Source: Flavobacteriaceae bacterium (GTDB lineage Bacteria > Bacteroidota > Bacteroidia > Flavobacteriales > Flavobacteriaceae). From it: a DNA stretch of 35,223 nt. The notes below the pieces were generated by a model that was not told the DNA's origin, ran no database searches, and saw nothing but the letters and a program-made list of their open reading frames with translations. Where the stretch lies: assembly GCA_947451475.1 (NCBI GenBank), contig CANFZC010000023.1, positions 1 to 35,223 of the forward strand, written 5' to 3'. Below are positions 8,686 to 17,858 of this stretch, one piece after another (position 1 is the first letter of the stretch; the number at the start of each line of letters is the position of its first letter). Position numbers and translations under genes: made by a program.

Positions 8686-8742
8686 AACAAATAAAAATCT
8701 ATTTCTTTAAATAAGTAATTAATCCTAAATAATTCAACACTT

Positions 8743-8777
8743 TTGTTTTTATTAGGTAAGGCGAATTTATATATTTG
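8743..8777 (+). promoter_or_regulatory. Probable promoter for the wzm-wzt operon
   Basis: A TTG at 8743-8745 lies 24 bases before TATATTTG (8770-8777), an exact TAnnTTTG -7 element. The spacing is one base longer than the usual 17-23. The start codon of the ABC permease is 39 bases downstream. The divergent phosphatase gene makes a promoter in this gap necessary. Confidence 0.5.
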
Positions 8778-8815
8778 CAAGTGTCGTAAAGTGGCAATAT
8801 TAACCTAAATACAAA

Positions 8816-9685
8816 ATGAAAGATATAAATCAATCGCAAGATTGGGATTTGGTAATTAAAGGGCATACGTCACTTTTTGATATTAAATTCAGAGACATTT
8901 GGAATTATAGGGACTTGCTTTTTTTATTTGTAAAAAGAGATTTTGTTAGCTTTTATAAGCAAACTGTTTTAGGGCCGCTTTGGTTTTTCATTCAGCCTAT
9001 TTTTACTATGATTATTTTTACTTTTGTATTTGGTACTCTCGCGGGAATAAGTGCTGATGGATTGCCACATCAATTATTCTACTTGACAGGAATTACCTCT
9101 TGGCAGTATTTTTCAGATTGTTTAACAAAGACCAGTACAGTTTTTAGAGATAATGCGAATATTTTTGGAAAAGTGTATTTCCCGAGGTTGATAATGCCAT
9201 TGAGTATAGTTATTAGTAATTTGGTTAGATTTTCTGTGCAATTACTTCTGCTTTTATTCATGATGATTTATTTCTATTATTTTCCTGTAAATGGTGCAAG
9301 TTTTACTATTACGATAGGACTTTTGTTATTTCCATTACTGATGTTTTTGATGGCAATGTTAGGATTAGGATTGGGTTTAATTATTACTGCAGTAACAACA
9401 AAATATAGAGATTTGACATTTTTAGTTACATTCGGAGTTCAACTCCTAATGTATACAACGACCGTTATTTATCCGTTAAGTTATGCCAAAGAAAAAGGTT
9501 ATGGTTATTGGGTTGGATTAAATCCAATGACCGGAATTATTGAAGCTTTTCGATATGCTTTTTTAGGAAAAGGAGAATTTACTTTTGGAAGCTTAAGTTA
9601 TTCTGCAATAGTTACTTTTGTTATATTATTTTTTGGAATTATTATTTTTAATAAAACAGAAAAAAACTTTGTTGACACCATCTAA
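8816..9685 (+). CDS. wzm: Wzm-like polysaccharide ABC exporter permease
   Basis: A 289-aa ABC-2 type membrane permease. The N-terminal cytoplasmic part carries the family's FKQT-type coupling segment (VKRDFVSFYKQTVLGPLWFF), followed by about six transmembrane helices, including LYTT-rich and LLFPLLMFLMAML-like stretches. Near the C-terminus is GLNPMTGIIEAFRYAFLG, the conserved N-P-M-x-x-x-x-x-x-F-R motif of the TagG/Wzm family. It is expected to move undecaprenyl-linked glycan (O-antigen, capsule or similar) across the inner membrane with the ATPase encoded next. The two genes overlap by one base (TAATG). The family assignment is firm; the exact glycan is unknown. Confidence 0.92.
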   Translation: MKDINQSQDWDLVIKGHTSLFDIKFRDIWNYRDLLFLFVKRDFVSFYKQTVLGPLWFFIQPIFTMIIFTFVFGTLAGISADGLPHQLFYLTGITSWQYFSDCLTKTSTVFRDNANIFGKVYFPRLIMPLSIVISNLVRFSVQLLLLLFMMIYFYYFPVNGASFTITIGLLLFPLLMFLMAMLGLGLGLIITAVTTKYRDLTFLVTFGVQLLMYTTTVIYPLSYAKEKGYGYWVGLNPMTGIIEAFRYAFLGKGEFTFGSLSYSAIVTFVILFFGIIIFNKTEKNFVDTI

Positions 9686-10956
9686 TGAATAAACCAATTA
9701 TACAAGTCGAGAACTTATCCAAAGCTTATCAAATCGGTCAAATTGGTACAGGGACAATATCTCGTGATATTGAACGGTTTTGGTTGACTAAAATATTAGG
9801 AAAAGAAGATCCTTTTCTAAAAATAGGTCAAGCTAATGATAGAACAATCAAAGGAGAAAGCGATATTGTTTGGTCTTTACAAGATATTAATTTTCAAATT
9901 AATCAAGGTGAAGCGGTAGGGATTATAGGTAAGAATGGTGCTGGAAAAAGTACACTTTTAAAGCTTCTTTCTAGGGTCACAAGTCCAACTACCGGACAGA
10001 TAAGGGTAAAAGGAAGAATCGCAAGTTTACTAGAAGTTGGTACTGGTTTTCATCCTGAACTTTCAGGAAGAGAAAATATTTATCTGAACGGAGCTATACT
10101 TGGAATGCGTAAAAATGAGATAAGCAGAAAATTAGATGAGATCATTGATTTTTCAGGAGTAGAACGATATATAGATACACCTGTAAAACGATATTCTTCA
10201 GGAATGTATGTACGTTTAGCTTTTGCTGTAGCTGCTCATTTAGAAAGCGAAATATTAATTGTAGATGAAGTATTAGCAGTAGGAGACGCAGAATTTCAAA
10301 AGAAGTGTCTCGGTAAAATGGGTGATATAAGTAAAGGTCAAGGCAGGACGGTTCTTTTTGTTAGTCATAATATGGCCTCTGTACAAAAACTTTGCACAAA
10401 AGGACTGTTAATTGAGAATGGAAGGTTAATTAAGGAGAGTGATATAAATCAAACTATAATGACATACCTACAAGGTGATTCTTTCTCCAATGATTTAATT
10501 AATGCCAAAGGGAGAAAAGGTAATGGGAGAATAAAATTTCAAGAAGTACGAGTTTTTGGAAATACTGAAAATGAAACAGTGGTTTCTGGAAATGAACTGA
10601 ATATTATTATTAAATTATACAATCCAGAAAATATTATTAGTTCAAGAATTCGCTTTGATATGCGAATCGAAGATGATTTCGGACAAAGATTGTCATGGGT
10701 GAGTTCTGACTTAGTACATATCAATGAAAATGTTTTTCCAACAGATATAAAAATAAAATTCCCTAAAAATCAATTTAATAATGGAATTTATTTTGCTACT
10801 ATTTTTATGACAATTGATGGGGAAGTAACTGATTATATTCATAATGCATTTCAAATCATAGTTGAGTCTGGTGATTTTTTTAATAATAGTAGACAAGTAC
10901 CAACAAATCAAAGTAAGATTTTGATGGATTTCAAAATGGATTATAGTCACCAATAA
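9685..10956 (+). CDS. wzt: Wzt-like ABC exporter ATPase with C-terminal glycan-binding domain
   Basis: A 423-aa ATPase partner of the preceding permease. Walker A is GKNGAGKST (82-90), the signature YSSGM is at 170-174, Walker B ends VDE (193-195) in ILIVDEVLAVGD, and the switch His is in SHNMAS. An insertion between the first two strands (about residues 20-65, with KGESDIVWSLQDINF) is common in Bacteroidota Wzt. From about residue 275 there is an all-beta Wzt_C-type extension (GNGRIKFQEVRVFG onward). In E. coli O8/O9 this domain recognises a modified chain end before export. The neighbouring methyltransferase gene could supply such a mark. Confidence 0.93.
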   Translation: MNKPIIQVENLSKAYQIGQIGTGTISRDIERFWLTKILGKEDPFLKIGQANDRTIKGESDIVWSLQDINFQINQGEAVGIIGKNGAGKSTLLKLLSRVTSPTTGQIRVKGRIASLLEVGTGFHPELSGRENIYLNGAILGMRKNEISRKLDEIIDFSGVERYIDTPVKRYSSGMYVRLAFAVAAHLESEILIVDEVLAVGDAEFQKKCLGKMGDISKGQGRTVLFVSHNMASVQKLCTKGLLIENGRLIKESDINQTIMTYLQGDSFSNDLINAKGRKGNGRIKFQEVRVFGNTENETVVSGNELNIIIKLYNPENIISSRIRFDMRIEDDFGQRLSWVSSDLVHINENVFPTDIKIKFPKNQFNNGIYFATIFMTIDGEVTDYIHNAFQIIVESGDFFNNSRQVPTNQSKILMDFKMDYSHQ

Positions 10957-10968
10957 AAGCAAGTAATA

Positions 10969-11808
10969 ATGAAAAAAATACTACTTGAGTTTTTATTATA
11001 TATCTATAATAATGTCAAGCCCAGCACAAATATCAAATTGTATATTAAGTACTTGTTGAGTAATGATAAGATTTTGATTCGATTTAATGGTTTTCGTATG
11101 AATGCGGGTGTGAAATCTGCAATTGAACAAAATATTTTGTTTAATACTTATAACGAAAAGGCAGTACTTAGCATTATTAAAAAGTTTGCCCAAGATGGTT
11201 ACGATCTTGTAGATGTTGGCGCTAATGTTGGTATTCATTCTTTGACAGCAGCTTCGGCCAATGCAAAAATAGAAATTTTTTCATTCGAGCCAGAACCATC
11301 AAATTTTAACGATTTTATTAAAAACATTAGTTTAAATAATTTTAAAAATATTAACCCATTTAATATGGGGCTAGGTAATTTTAAAGGACTTGCCGAGTTA
11401 AATGTTAATGAAGGATGGAATAAAGGGAAACATTCCCTTAAAGTTTCTTTTTCAGAAAATAGTAAAAAAGCATCCATTCTAGTTTCATTATTAGACGATT
11501 TTAAAGTGTTCATTACTTCCAAAAAAATAATTATTAAAATTGATGTAGAAGGTTTTGAAAAAGAAGTAATTGAAGGAGCTAAGGAATTACTGAATCAGGT
11601 GCAGGAAGCTGTTATTATTATTGAGTTATTAACTGAAATTAACGGACAGGAAACCTGTGCAACTATTGTAAATATGTTAATCGCAAATGATTTTAAAACG
11701 ATTTTTAAAATCAGTGCTCAAAATGAATTAATTGAAGTGAGTCAGTATGAAGGTAGTGCTGATTATGTTTTATTAAAGGGTAGTAACGCATTAAAAATTA
11801 TAAAGTAA
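10969..11808 (+). CDS. FkbM-family SAM-dependent methyltransferase
   Basis: A 279-aa protein with the SAM-binding motif DVGANVG (82-88), the acidic SAM-contact region IEIFSFEPEPSNFNDF and the FkbM-type IKIDVEGFEKEVIEGA segment. It probably O-methylates a sugar hydroxyl in the growing or finished glycan. It follows the wzt gene by 12 bases and abuts the next glycosyltransferase gene (stop TAA, then ATG). Two roles are possible: an internal methyl decoration, or a methyl cap on the non-reducing end recognised by the Wzt C-terminal domain. The sequence does not decide between them. Confidence 0.85.
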   Translation: MKKILLEFLLYIYNNVKPSTNIKLYIKYLLSNDKILIRFNGFRMNAGVKSAIEQNILFNTYNEKAVLSIIKKFAQDGYDLVDVGANVGIHSLTAASANAKIEIFSFEPEPSNFNDFIKNISLNNFKNINPFNMGLGNFKGLAELNVNEGWNKGKHSLKVSFSENSKKASILVSLLDDFKVFITSKKIIIKIDVEGFEKEVIEGAKELLNQVQEAVIIIELLTEINGQETCATIVNMLIANDFKTIFKISAQNELIEVSQYEGSADYVLLKGSNALKIIK

Positions 11809-12810
11809 ATGCGAGAAGGTGTAAATCCAGAAAAAAATAAGGAAGAAATAAACCTTAAAAAGCAACACCGAGTTGTAGTGGTTTTTTATATTCCCAATAT
11901 TGAAGAGGATTATTATACTGAAGCACTTCAGGTTTTGGACAGTTGTCTTCATTCGCTCACAAAAACCATTAATCCTGAGACTACTAACATCACATTAATC
12001 AATAATAATTCGATAAAAGATTCAGAAAGCGTTGTAAATAAATATCTTGATAAAATAGATAAGTATGTTCTTTATGGTCAAAATAAAGGAAAGGTGTATG
12101 CCGTCATTAATGAAGTGCGATCTGTTTTTGAGCCATTTGTAACTATATCTGATGCTGATGTTCTATTTTTTAATGGTTGGGAAAACGCAGTTTTTGATGT
12201 TTTTAAATACCACCCTAAAGCTGGTATAGTAACACCTTTACCTTCACAATATTCGGGTCTTAATTTTAATTCAGCAGTTATTTTTGATTCTTTTTTCACC
12301 CACAAATTGCGCTATGGAAAAATTGTTTCTGACGAAGATGTTGATTTATATCTCAAAGGTATCAATAATGAAGCGCTTGTCAATAATTCTTTCAAGTTCA
12401 ATTGGAAAGAAAGGCAATTTTATCTCGATGGAAAAGTAAAAGCTATAATAGGAGCAACGCATTTCATAGCAACTTATAAAAGCAATCTCTTTAAAAATCA
12501 AAGTATTTATCCAGAAATTAAATTCAAGAATGGATACGAAGAAAAATTTATGGATTGCTTGGCTGAAGAACGTGGACTTTATAGATTGTCAACAGTAAAA
12601 AGTTTTGCTTATCATCTCGGAAATCGAATAGATGACGAAGCAACTAAGCTAAATTATGATAATCTAGAATTAATTCAGCCGTCTGTTTTTGAGACTATTC
12701 ATCTAAAAGATAAATACATCTCTAATCATGTTTTATATTTTGTTAAAAGCTTATTTTTAAAAGTTTTTAAAAAGCATATTAAAATAAAAAAAGGGACTGC
12801 CGACAGATGA
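11809..12810 (+). CDS. GT-A fold glycosyltransferase (GT2-like)
   Basis: A 333-aa protein with a GT-A-type start: RVVVVFYIPNIEEDYY, then ITLINNNS and VLYGQNKGKVYAVIN, followed by the metal-binding-type VTISDADVLFFNGWE. The later part has an acceptor-side pattern (FKNGYEEKFMDCLAEE). The family is divergent from standard GT2, so donor and linkage cannot be read. The start codon directly follows the methyltransferase stop, and the end overlaps the wecB-like gene by 4 bases (ATGA). It is cytoplasmic, with a basic and hydrophobic C-terminus (LYFVKSLFLKVFKKHIKIKK) that could bind the membrane surface. Confidence 0.72.
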   Translation: MREGVNPEKNKEEINLKKQHRVVVVFYIPNIEEDYYTEALQVLDSCLHSLTKTINPETTNITLINNNSIKDSESVVNKYLDKIDKYVLYGQNKGKVYAVINEVRSVFEPFVTISDADVLFFNGWENAVFDVFKYHPKAGIVTPLPSQYSGLNFNSAVIFDSFFTHKLRYGKIVSDEDVDLYLKGINNEALVNNSFKFNWKERQFYLDGKVKAIIGATHFIATYKSNLFKNQSIYPEIKFKNGYEEKFMDCLAEERGLYRLSTVKSFAYHLGNRIDDEATKLNYDNLELIQPSVFETIHLKDKYISNHVLYFVKSLFLKVFKKHIKIKKGTADR

Positions 12811-13910
12811 AAATTATACTTTGTTTTGGAACAAGACCGGAAGCGATTAAGATGGCACCACTTTACCATCAATTAAAGAGCAATGCATTTTTTGAAGTTA
12901 AGCTATGTGTTACTGCACAACATCGTAAAATGCTTGATCAAGTATTAGATTTTTTTGAAATGGTTCCTCATTATGATTTAAATTTAATGAAACCCAATCA
13001 AACGTTAAATGGTTTAAGCGCCAATATTTTAGCAGAAATAGATTGTGTTTTAGTAAAGGAGAACCCAGATGTTGTTTTAGTGCATGGTGATACAACTACT
13101 TCTTCAATGGTCGCTTTGGCTTCATTTCATAGAGGCATCAAGGTGGGGCATGTAGAAGCAGGACTTAGAACTTATAACAAAAACGCTCCTTTCCCAGAAG
13201 AGCTTAACCGTCAATTAACGGGTAGAATAGCTGATTTTCACTTTGCTCCAACTGCATTAGCCAAAAGTAATTTGCTTAATGAAAGCATAGCTGAAAAAGA
13301 TATTATAGTAACTGGAAATACTGTAATTGATGCATTGCTTTGGACAAAAAATAAACTGGAATCCGGTTTTTTTAATACTGAAATTGAAAATTTACAATTT
13401 CTTCTGAATAAGAAATTTGTTTTAGTGACCGGTCATAGAAGAGAGAGTTTTGGTGAAGGATTCGTTTCATTTTGCGAAGCTTTACTCGAAATAGTTCATT
13501 ACGATCAAGATGTGCATATTGTTTTTCCAGTGCATTTAAATCCTAATGTGCAAGAACCGGTGTATAAATTACTTGGTCAAAACAATAATATCCATTTGCT
13601 TGAACCCGTGGATTATCCTGTTATGGTTTGGTTGTTAGAGTATTGCAGTTTGATTATTTCAGATTCTGGCGGTATTCAAGAAGAGGCACCGACATTCAAA
13701 AAGCATATTTTAGTAACTAGAGAAGTGTCAGAAAGACCAGAGGGCGTGGAAAAAGGATTTTCAACATTAGTAGGAACTCAGAAAGATTTAATCGTTCAGA
13801 AGGCAAATTATTATCTCAAAAATGGCTTTAATCCAACTAGTGAAAATCCATATGGTGATGGGTTAGCTTCTCAAAAAATTTCAGAATATTTAGAAAAACA
13901 AAAACAATGA
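12807..13910 (+). CDS. wecB: Non-hydrolysing UDP-GlcNAc 2-epimerase
   Basis: A 367-aa WecB/MnaA-type epimerase of normal length. Diagnostic segments are CFGTRPEAIKMAPL at the start, VHGDTTTSSMVA, GHVEAGLRTYNKNAPFPEE with the catalytic acidic residues, LNRQLTGRIADFHFAPT, VTGHRRESFGEG and ISDSGGIQEEAP. It interconverts UDP-GlcNAc and UDP-ManNAc. No UDP-ManNAc dehydrogenase is encoded here, so UDP-ManNAc itself, or a related diacetamido sugar, may be the donor. It overlaps the upstream glycosyltransferase gene (ATGA) and the downstream one by 4 bases. It differs from the NeuC-type hydrolysing enzyme at 17859-18983. Confidence 0.93.
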   Translation: MKIILCFGTRPEAIKMAPLYHQLKSNAFFEVKLCVTAQHRKMLDQVLDFFEMVPHYDLNLMKPNQTLNGLSANILAEIDCVLVKENPDVVLVHGDTTTSSMVALASFHRGIKVGHVEAGLRTYNKNAPFPEELNRQLTGRIADFHFAPTALAKSNLLNESIAEKDIIVTGNTVIDALLWTKNKLESGFFNTEIENLQFLLNKKFVLVTGHRRESFGEGFVSFCEALLEIVHYDQDVHIVFPVHLNPNVQEPVYKLLGQNNNIHLLEPVDYPVMVWLLEYCSLIISDSGGIQEEAPTFKKHILVTREVSERPEGVEKGFSTLVGTQKDLIVQKANYYLKNGFNPTSENPYGDGLASQKISEYLEKQKQ

Positions 13911-15133
13911 AAATCTTAGTCATATCAGAGTCGATTAATGTTGAAGATAGCAGTGCTTCCAAGGTAAATGTTGCTTTGATTTCTAATTTGGTAAAAGCTG
14001 GTTTTAACCTAAAAGTTTTACATTTTTCTCATAAAGAAATTAAATTAGAAGGAATAGAATGCCTTTGGATTCCTGAAAGACGGTTTTCTATATTGTTTGT
14101 TTTATCTCGTTTGGTAAGAATTTTTCAAAGAAAGACAAAAATTTTAATCAATCATAATGTTGAAAATGTTTTTGGATTTTCGTTTACTCATACCAATGAT
14201 GTAAATCAAATTGCCTTGTACATTAAGAAGGAAAGCGATTATGATCCAGATTTGATACTGACACTTAGTAAAGGTGGAAGTTTCAGGCCACACAGAGCCA
14301 TGCTGCTGTTGCCTGAACTACATAAGAAATGGATGGCTTATATTCATGATCCGTATCCTTTTCATATGTATCCTAGGCCTTATAATTGGGTGGAATATGG
14401 GTACTTGCAAAAAGAAAGATTTATTCGAGAAGTAACTGAAAAAGCAAAATTTTTAGCTTTTCCTAGCTTACTGCTGAAACAATGGATGGAAAGTTATTTT
14501 CCTGCAGTTGCTTTAAAAAGTGAAATTATTCCTCACCAAATCAATATATCCTATAGTTTGGAACCAATTCCTGACTTTTTTAAAGAAAATCAATTCTCAT
14601 TATTACATGCCGGTAATTTATTAAAACAAAGAAATCCAGAGTTTTTGATAAAAGGATTTTTGAATTTTTTAGAAAATAATCCTGATGCTAAAGATAATGC
14701 AACCTTATACTTTATTGGACATAATGATTCACACAAGAAATTACTTCTTGAATACAGTCATGCTAATATTGTTGTTCAGAATTATTTAGATTATAAGATT
14801 GTACAAAATCTTGAAAATAAAACATCAGTAAATATAATTCTAGAAGCTATTTCTGAAATAAGTCCCTTCCTACCAGGTAAGTTTCCCAATTGTGTTGTTG
14901 CAAACAAACCCATTCTGATTTTAGGACCTTATTATAGTGAAGTTAAACGATTGTTGGGTAATGATTACGCTTATTGGGCTGAAGCAAATGATGAAAAATC
15001 CATTGAACTATGCATTACCAATTTATATCAAATCTGGAAAAGTAATCCATCTAATTTAATGTTAAACAGAAATGATTTAATTGATTATGCAACAGAATTG
15101 AATTTGAAGAAGATAATAGATGATTTGATGTGA
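13907..15133 (+). CDS. GT-B glycosyltransferase (GT4-like)
   Basis: A 408-aa protein starting MKILVISESIN, typical of the first GT-B strand. LTLSKGGSFRPHRAML and MAYIHDPYPFHMYPRP lie in the N-terminal domain. The second domain starts with FSLLHAGNLLKQRNPEFLIKG (the donor-site strand and loop of GT4-like enzymes) and ends with ISPFLPGKFPNCVVANKPIL. The usual E-x7-E motif is not clear, so the exact CAZy family is uncertain. It overlaps both neighbours by 4 bases (ATGA at the start, GTGA at the end), which supports translation as one unit. Donor and acceptor are unknown. Confidence 0.78.
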   Translation: MKILVISESINVEDSSASKVNVALISNLVKAGFNLKVLHFSHKEIKLEGIECLWIPERRFSILFVLSRLVRIFQRKTKILINHNVENVFGFSFTHTNDVNQIALYIKKESDYDPDLILTLSKGGSFRPHRAMLLLPELHKKWMAYIHDPYPFHMYPRPYNWVEYGYLQKERFIREVTEKAKFLAFPSLLLKQWMESYFPAVALKSEIIPHQINISYSLEPIPDFFKENQFSLLHAGNLLKQRNPEFLIKGFLNFLENNPDAKDNATLYFIGHNDSHKKLLLEYSHANIVVQNYLDYKIVQNLENKTSVNIILEAISEISPFLPGKFPNCVVANKPILILGPYYSEVKRLLGNDYAYWAEANDEKSIELCITNLYQIWKSNPSNLMLNRNDLIDYATELNLKKIIDDLM

Positions 15134-16038
15134 ATATGGTAACTTTTGCGATACTTATTTCTACCAAAGACCGTTGCGACGAATTACTTTTTACGCTAAA
15201 TAAGATACAACCATTGCTTAGTAATGATGTGATTTGTGTTGTTTATGATGATGGTTCTAAAGATTCGACTTCAGAAAAAGTTAAAGTAAATTTTCCGCAA
15301 ATTATTTTAAAAAGTAATAGAAAATCGAAAGGATATATTTATTGTAGAAATAAAATGTTAAATGAAACACAAGCTCATTATGCAATTTCTTTAGATGATG
15401 ATGCTAATTTTATTGGTAATAATCCTTTAGAAGTAATTTCAAAATATTTTTCCTTAAACCCAAAATGTGGATTAATTGCTACTCGTATTTTTTGGACTAA
15501 AGATGATGTATTTTTTTCTCAAAGCAATGAAAAAGAATGCATTGTAAAAAGCTTCGTGGGCTGCGCACACATTTGGCGAATGGAAGCTTGGAATGATATC
15601 CCTAATTATCCAGAATGGTATGAGTTTTATGGAGAAGAAAGTTTTGCCTCACTTCAATTGTTCAAAAGGGAATGGCAAGTACATTATCTTCCTGAGGTAT
15701 TAGTACAACATCGGGTAAATCTAAAAGAAAGAGCTCAAAATAGATCGCAATTTTCTTTTCGATTGAGAAGGTCATTGCGCTCCGATTGGTTCAATTATGT
15801 ATTGTTTTTCCCGTTATTTATAGCAATTAATTGTTTGATGTTTTCCATTTATGAACAATTAAAAAAAATAGTAATAAAAGGCGATTTTAAAACTGTTTAC
15901 CCATTATTATTTGCTGTTTGTGATTTTTTTATTAAGATACCAAAACTGGTAAAAAATAGAAATTCTTTTTCCAAAATAGAGTATGAAAATTACCTCAAAT
16001 TAAACGAGGCTAAAATATATTGGATACCAGAAAAATAG
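15130..16038 (+). CDS. GT2-family glycosyltransferase
   Basis: A 302-aa GT-A enzyme. The nucleotide-binding start is FAILISTKDRCDELLFTL, followed by VVYDDGSKDST, the SKGYIYCRNKML segment and the metal-binding ISLDDDANFIG. The acceptor side includes GCAHIWRMEAWNDIPNYPEW and EFYGEESFASLQLF. A C-terminal hydrophobic stretch (YVLFFPLFIAINCLMFSIY) probably touches the membrane. The first possible start is GTG 15130, in a GTGA overlap with the previous stop. ATG 15136 gives a protein two residues shorter and is equally possible. It adds one sugar of the repeat; specificity is unknown. Confidence 0.86.
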   Translation: MNMVTFAILISTKDRCDELLFTLNKIQPLLSNDVICVVYDDGSKDSTSEKVKVNFPQIILKSNRKSKGYIYCRNKMLNETQAHYAISLDDDANFIGNNPLEVISKYFSLNPKCGLIATRIFWTKDDVFFSQSNEKECIVKSFVGCAHIWRMEAWNDIPNYPEWYEFYGEESFASLQLFKREWQVHYLPEVLVQHRVNLKERAQNRSQFSFRLRRSLRSDWFNYVLFFPLFIAINCLMFSIYEQLKKIVIKGDFKTVYPLLFAVCDFFIKIPKLVKNRNSFSKIEYENYLKLNEAKIYWIPEK

Positions 16039-16072
16039 TTATTTTTACTTTACTATCAATTTCCTTTTTTTA

Positions 16073-16729
16073 ATGAAAAACATTGCAGTTATTCCGGCTA
16101 GAGGTGGATCTAAAAGATTGCCGAACAAGAATATATTACAACTTAATGGATTACCACTCTTGGCGCATAGTATTATTTATGCTCAAAATAATCCTTCTAT
16201 TATTGACTCCATATATGTTTCTACCGATGATCCTCAAATTAAGGAAATTGCTCTTAAATTTGGAGCGAAAGTTATAGATAGACCTGCAGAACTATCAGGT
16301 GACCTAGAGCCAACGGTATCGGCAATAAAAAACGTTTTGGACAATTTGAATGTAGAAATTGATAATTTATTTTTATTGCAACCTACTAATCCGTTAAGAC
16401 CAGAATATTTGGTCAGAAATTGTTATGAGAAGTTTATTAGTGATGGAGTAGAATGCTTATTTACAGTTAGCAAAAATGAATATAAACTTGGAAAAATTAA
16501 AAACAATTCATTTATCCCTTATAATTATACTTTTGGACAGAGAAGTCAAGACTTAGAACCTTTATATTTTGAAAACGGATTGCTATATATTTGCAAAGCA
16601 AAGTTAATAATGAATAATACAATAATTTCAGAAAATGCATTACCCTACATTATTGATGAATCTTTTCCTATTGTAGATATAGATACTTTAGTAGATTTTG
16701 AATATGCGTCTTATCTTTTAAATAAATAA
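16073..16729 (+). CDS. neuA: CMP-nonulosonic acid synthetase (NeuA/LegF-type cytidylyltransferase)
   Basis: A 218-aa cytidylyltransferase of the acylneuraminate family. The nucleotide-binding motif is [14 protein letters not shown] (residues 7-20), followed by [18 protein letters not shown] and [15 protein letters not shown] near the end. It activates a nonulosonic acid with CTP to make the CMP-sugar donor. The next gene encodes the synthase that makes that acid. Neu5Ac, legionaminic and pseudaminic acid enzymes all share this fold. Because bacillosamine-type genes occur upstream, legionaminic acid is a real possibility (see findings). The 34-base gap before it is T-rich, with no recognised promoter. 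Confidence 0.9.
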   Translation: MKNIAVIPARGGSKRLPNKNILQLNGLPLLAHSIIYAQNNPSIIDSIYVSTDDPQIKEIALKFGAKVIDRPAELSGDLEPTVSAIKNVLDNLNVEIDNLFLLQPTNPLRPEYLVRNCYEKFISDGVECLFTVSKNEYKLGKIKNNSFIPYNYTFGQRSQDLEPLYFENGLLYICKAKLIMNNTIISENALPYIIDESFPIVDIDTLVDFEYASYLLNK

Positions 16730-16733
16730 AAAC

Positions 16734-17774
16734 ATGAACCCATACATTGAAATAGCTGGCAGAAAAATTGGACCAGATTTCCCCCCTTTAGTAATTGCAG
16801 AAATAGGTATTAATCACGAAGGTTCATTAAAGACTGCCAAAGAAATGGTTGATGCAGCTCACAGAGCAGGTGTTGAAATTGTTAAGCATCAAACACATAT
16901 TGTTGAAGATGAAATGAGTGGCGCGGCCAAAAAAGTAATTCCGGGAAATTCAGATGTTTCTATTTATGAGATTATGGAACGTTGTTCGCTAAACGAAACC
17001 GACGAATTTGAACTCAAAAACTATGTAGAAAGTAAGGGTATGATTTTTATATCCACACCTTTTTCAAGGGCCGCTGCTGAAAGACTTAAAAAGTTTGATC
17101 TACCAGCATATAAAATAGGTTCAGGCGAATGTAATAATTATCCATTGCTTGAGCACATTTGTAGTTTTGGTAAACCAGTAATATTAAGTACGGGAATGAA
17201 TACCATCGAGAGTGTTCAAAAAGCAGTGTCAATATTTGATAAATACAAAATTCCTGTTGCGCTTTTGCATACTACTAATTTATATCCTACCCCAATTCAT
17301 TTAGTACGTTATGGTGCTATGAAGCAATTACATGAAGCGTTTCCCGATAAGGTTTTTGGACTTTCAGATCACACCTTGAATAATAATGCTTGTTTAGGTT
17401 CAGTAGCACTTGGAGCCAGTATATTAGAACGTCATTTCACCGATCATATGCAACGAACAGGGCCTGATATTATTTGTAGTATGGATGAAAAAGCTTGTAC
17501 CGAACTTATTAGAAATTCCAATGAAATTTGGCAAATGAGAGGTGGAACTAAAGAACCTGCTAAAGAAGAGCAAGTTACCATTGATTTTGCTTTTGCAACT
17601 GTATGTAGTATCGCAAATATTAGAAAAGGTGATATTTTTAGTAAAGAAAATATTTGGGTTAAAAGGCCCGGAACAGGTATGATTTTGGCTGAACATTTCA
17701 ACCAATTATTAGGTAAGATTGCAACTCGTGACATTTACATTGATGAACAGTTAACTTTTGAAGATTTCGAATAG
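16734..17774 (+). CDS. neuB: Nonulosonic acid synthase (NeuB/LegI family) with SAF domain
   Basis: A 346-aa TIM-barrel synthase condensing phosphoenolpyruvate with a 6-carbon N-acyl mannosamine-type sugar. Visible family motifs are [84 protein letters not shown] and [18 protein letters not shown]-terminal SAF (antifreeze-like) domain (about 285-346) includes [19 protein letters not shown]. The substrate could be ManNAc (giving Neu5Ac) or 2,4-diacetamido-2,4,6-trideoxymannose (giving legionaminic acid); the sequence alone does not settle this by eye. It lies 4 bases after the cytidylyltransferase gene. Confidence 0.92.
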   Translation: MNPYIEIAGRKIGPDFPPLVIAEIGINHEGSLKTAKEMVDAAHRAGVEIVKHQTHIVEDEMSGAAKKVIPGNSDVSIYEIMERCSLNETDEFELKNYVESKGMIFISTPFSRAAAERLKKFDLPAYKIGSGECNNYPLLEHICSFGKPVILSTGMNTIESVQKAVSIFDKYKIPVALLHTTNLYPTPIHLVRYGAMKQLHEAFPDKVFGLSDHTLNNNACLGSVALGASILERHFTDHMQRTGPDIICSMDEKACTELIRNSNEIWQMRGGTKEPAKEEQVTIDFAFATVCSIANIRKGDIFSKENIWVKRPGTGMILAEHFNQLLGKIATRDIYIDEQLTFEDFE

Positions 17775-17858
17775 ACATTTTATAAAAGAACTTAACCGAA
17801 AAATAGAATATGAGATCTTTTTTTTAACAAAAAAACATTTCAGGTATTATAAAATAGA

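Noticed and set aside
10969..11808. The FkbM gene as part of a secondary-metabolite cluster
   Set aside because: No polyketide or peptide synthetase genes are present; all neighbours are glycan genes, where FkbM-type sugar O-methyltransferases are common.
17424..17734. Two minus-strand open frames of over 90 codons inside the neuB-like gene
   Set aside because: They lie wholly opposite a gene with clear family motifs, have no promoter and no recognisable product. They are shadows of the codon pattern.
17818..17835. T8-AAC-A7 stretch upstream of the NeuC-type gene as a terminator or promoter
   Set aside because: The only pairing is A-T with a 3-base loop, no GC stem, and no TAnnTTTG element is nearby. 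It is probably just low-complexity AT-rich spacer.
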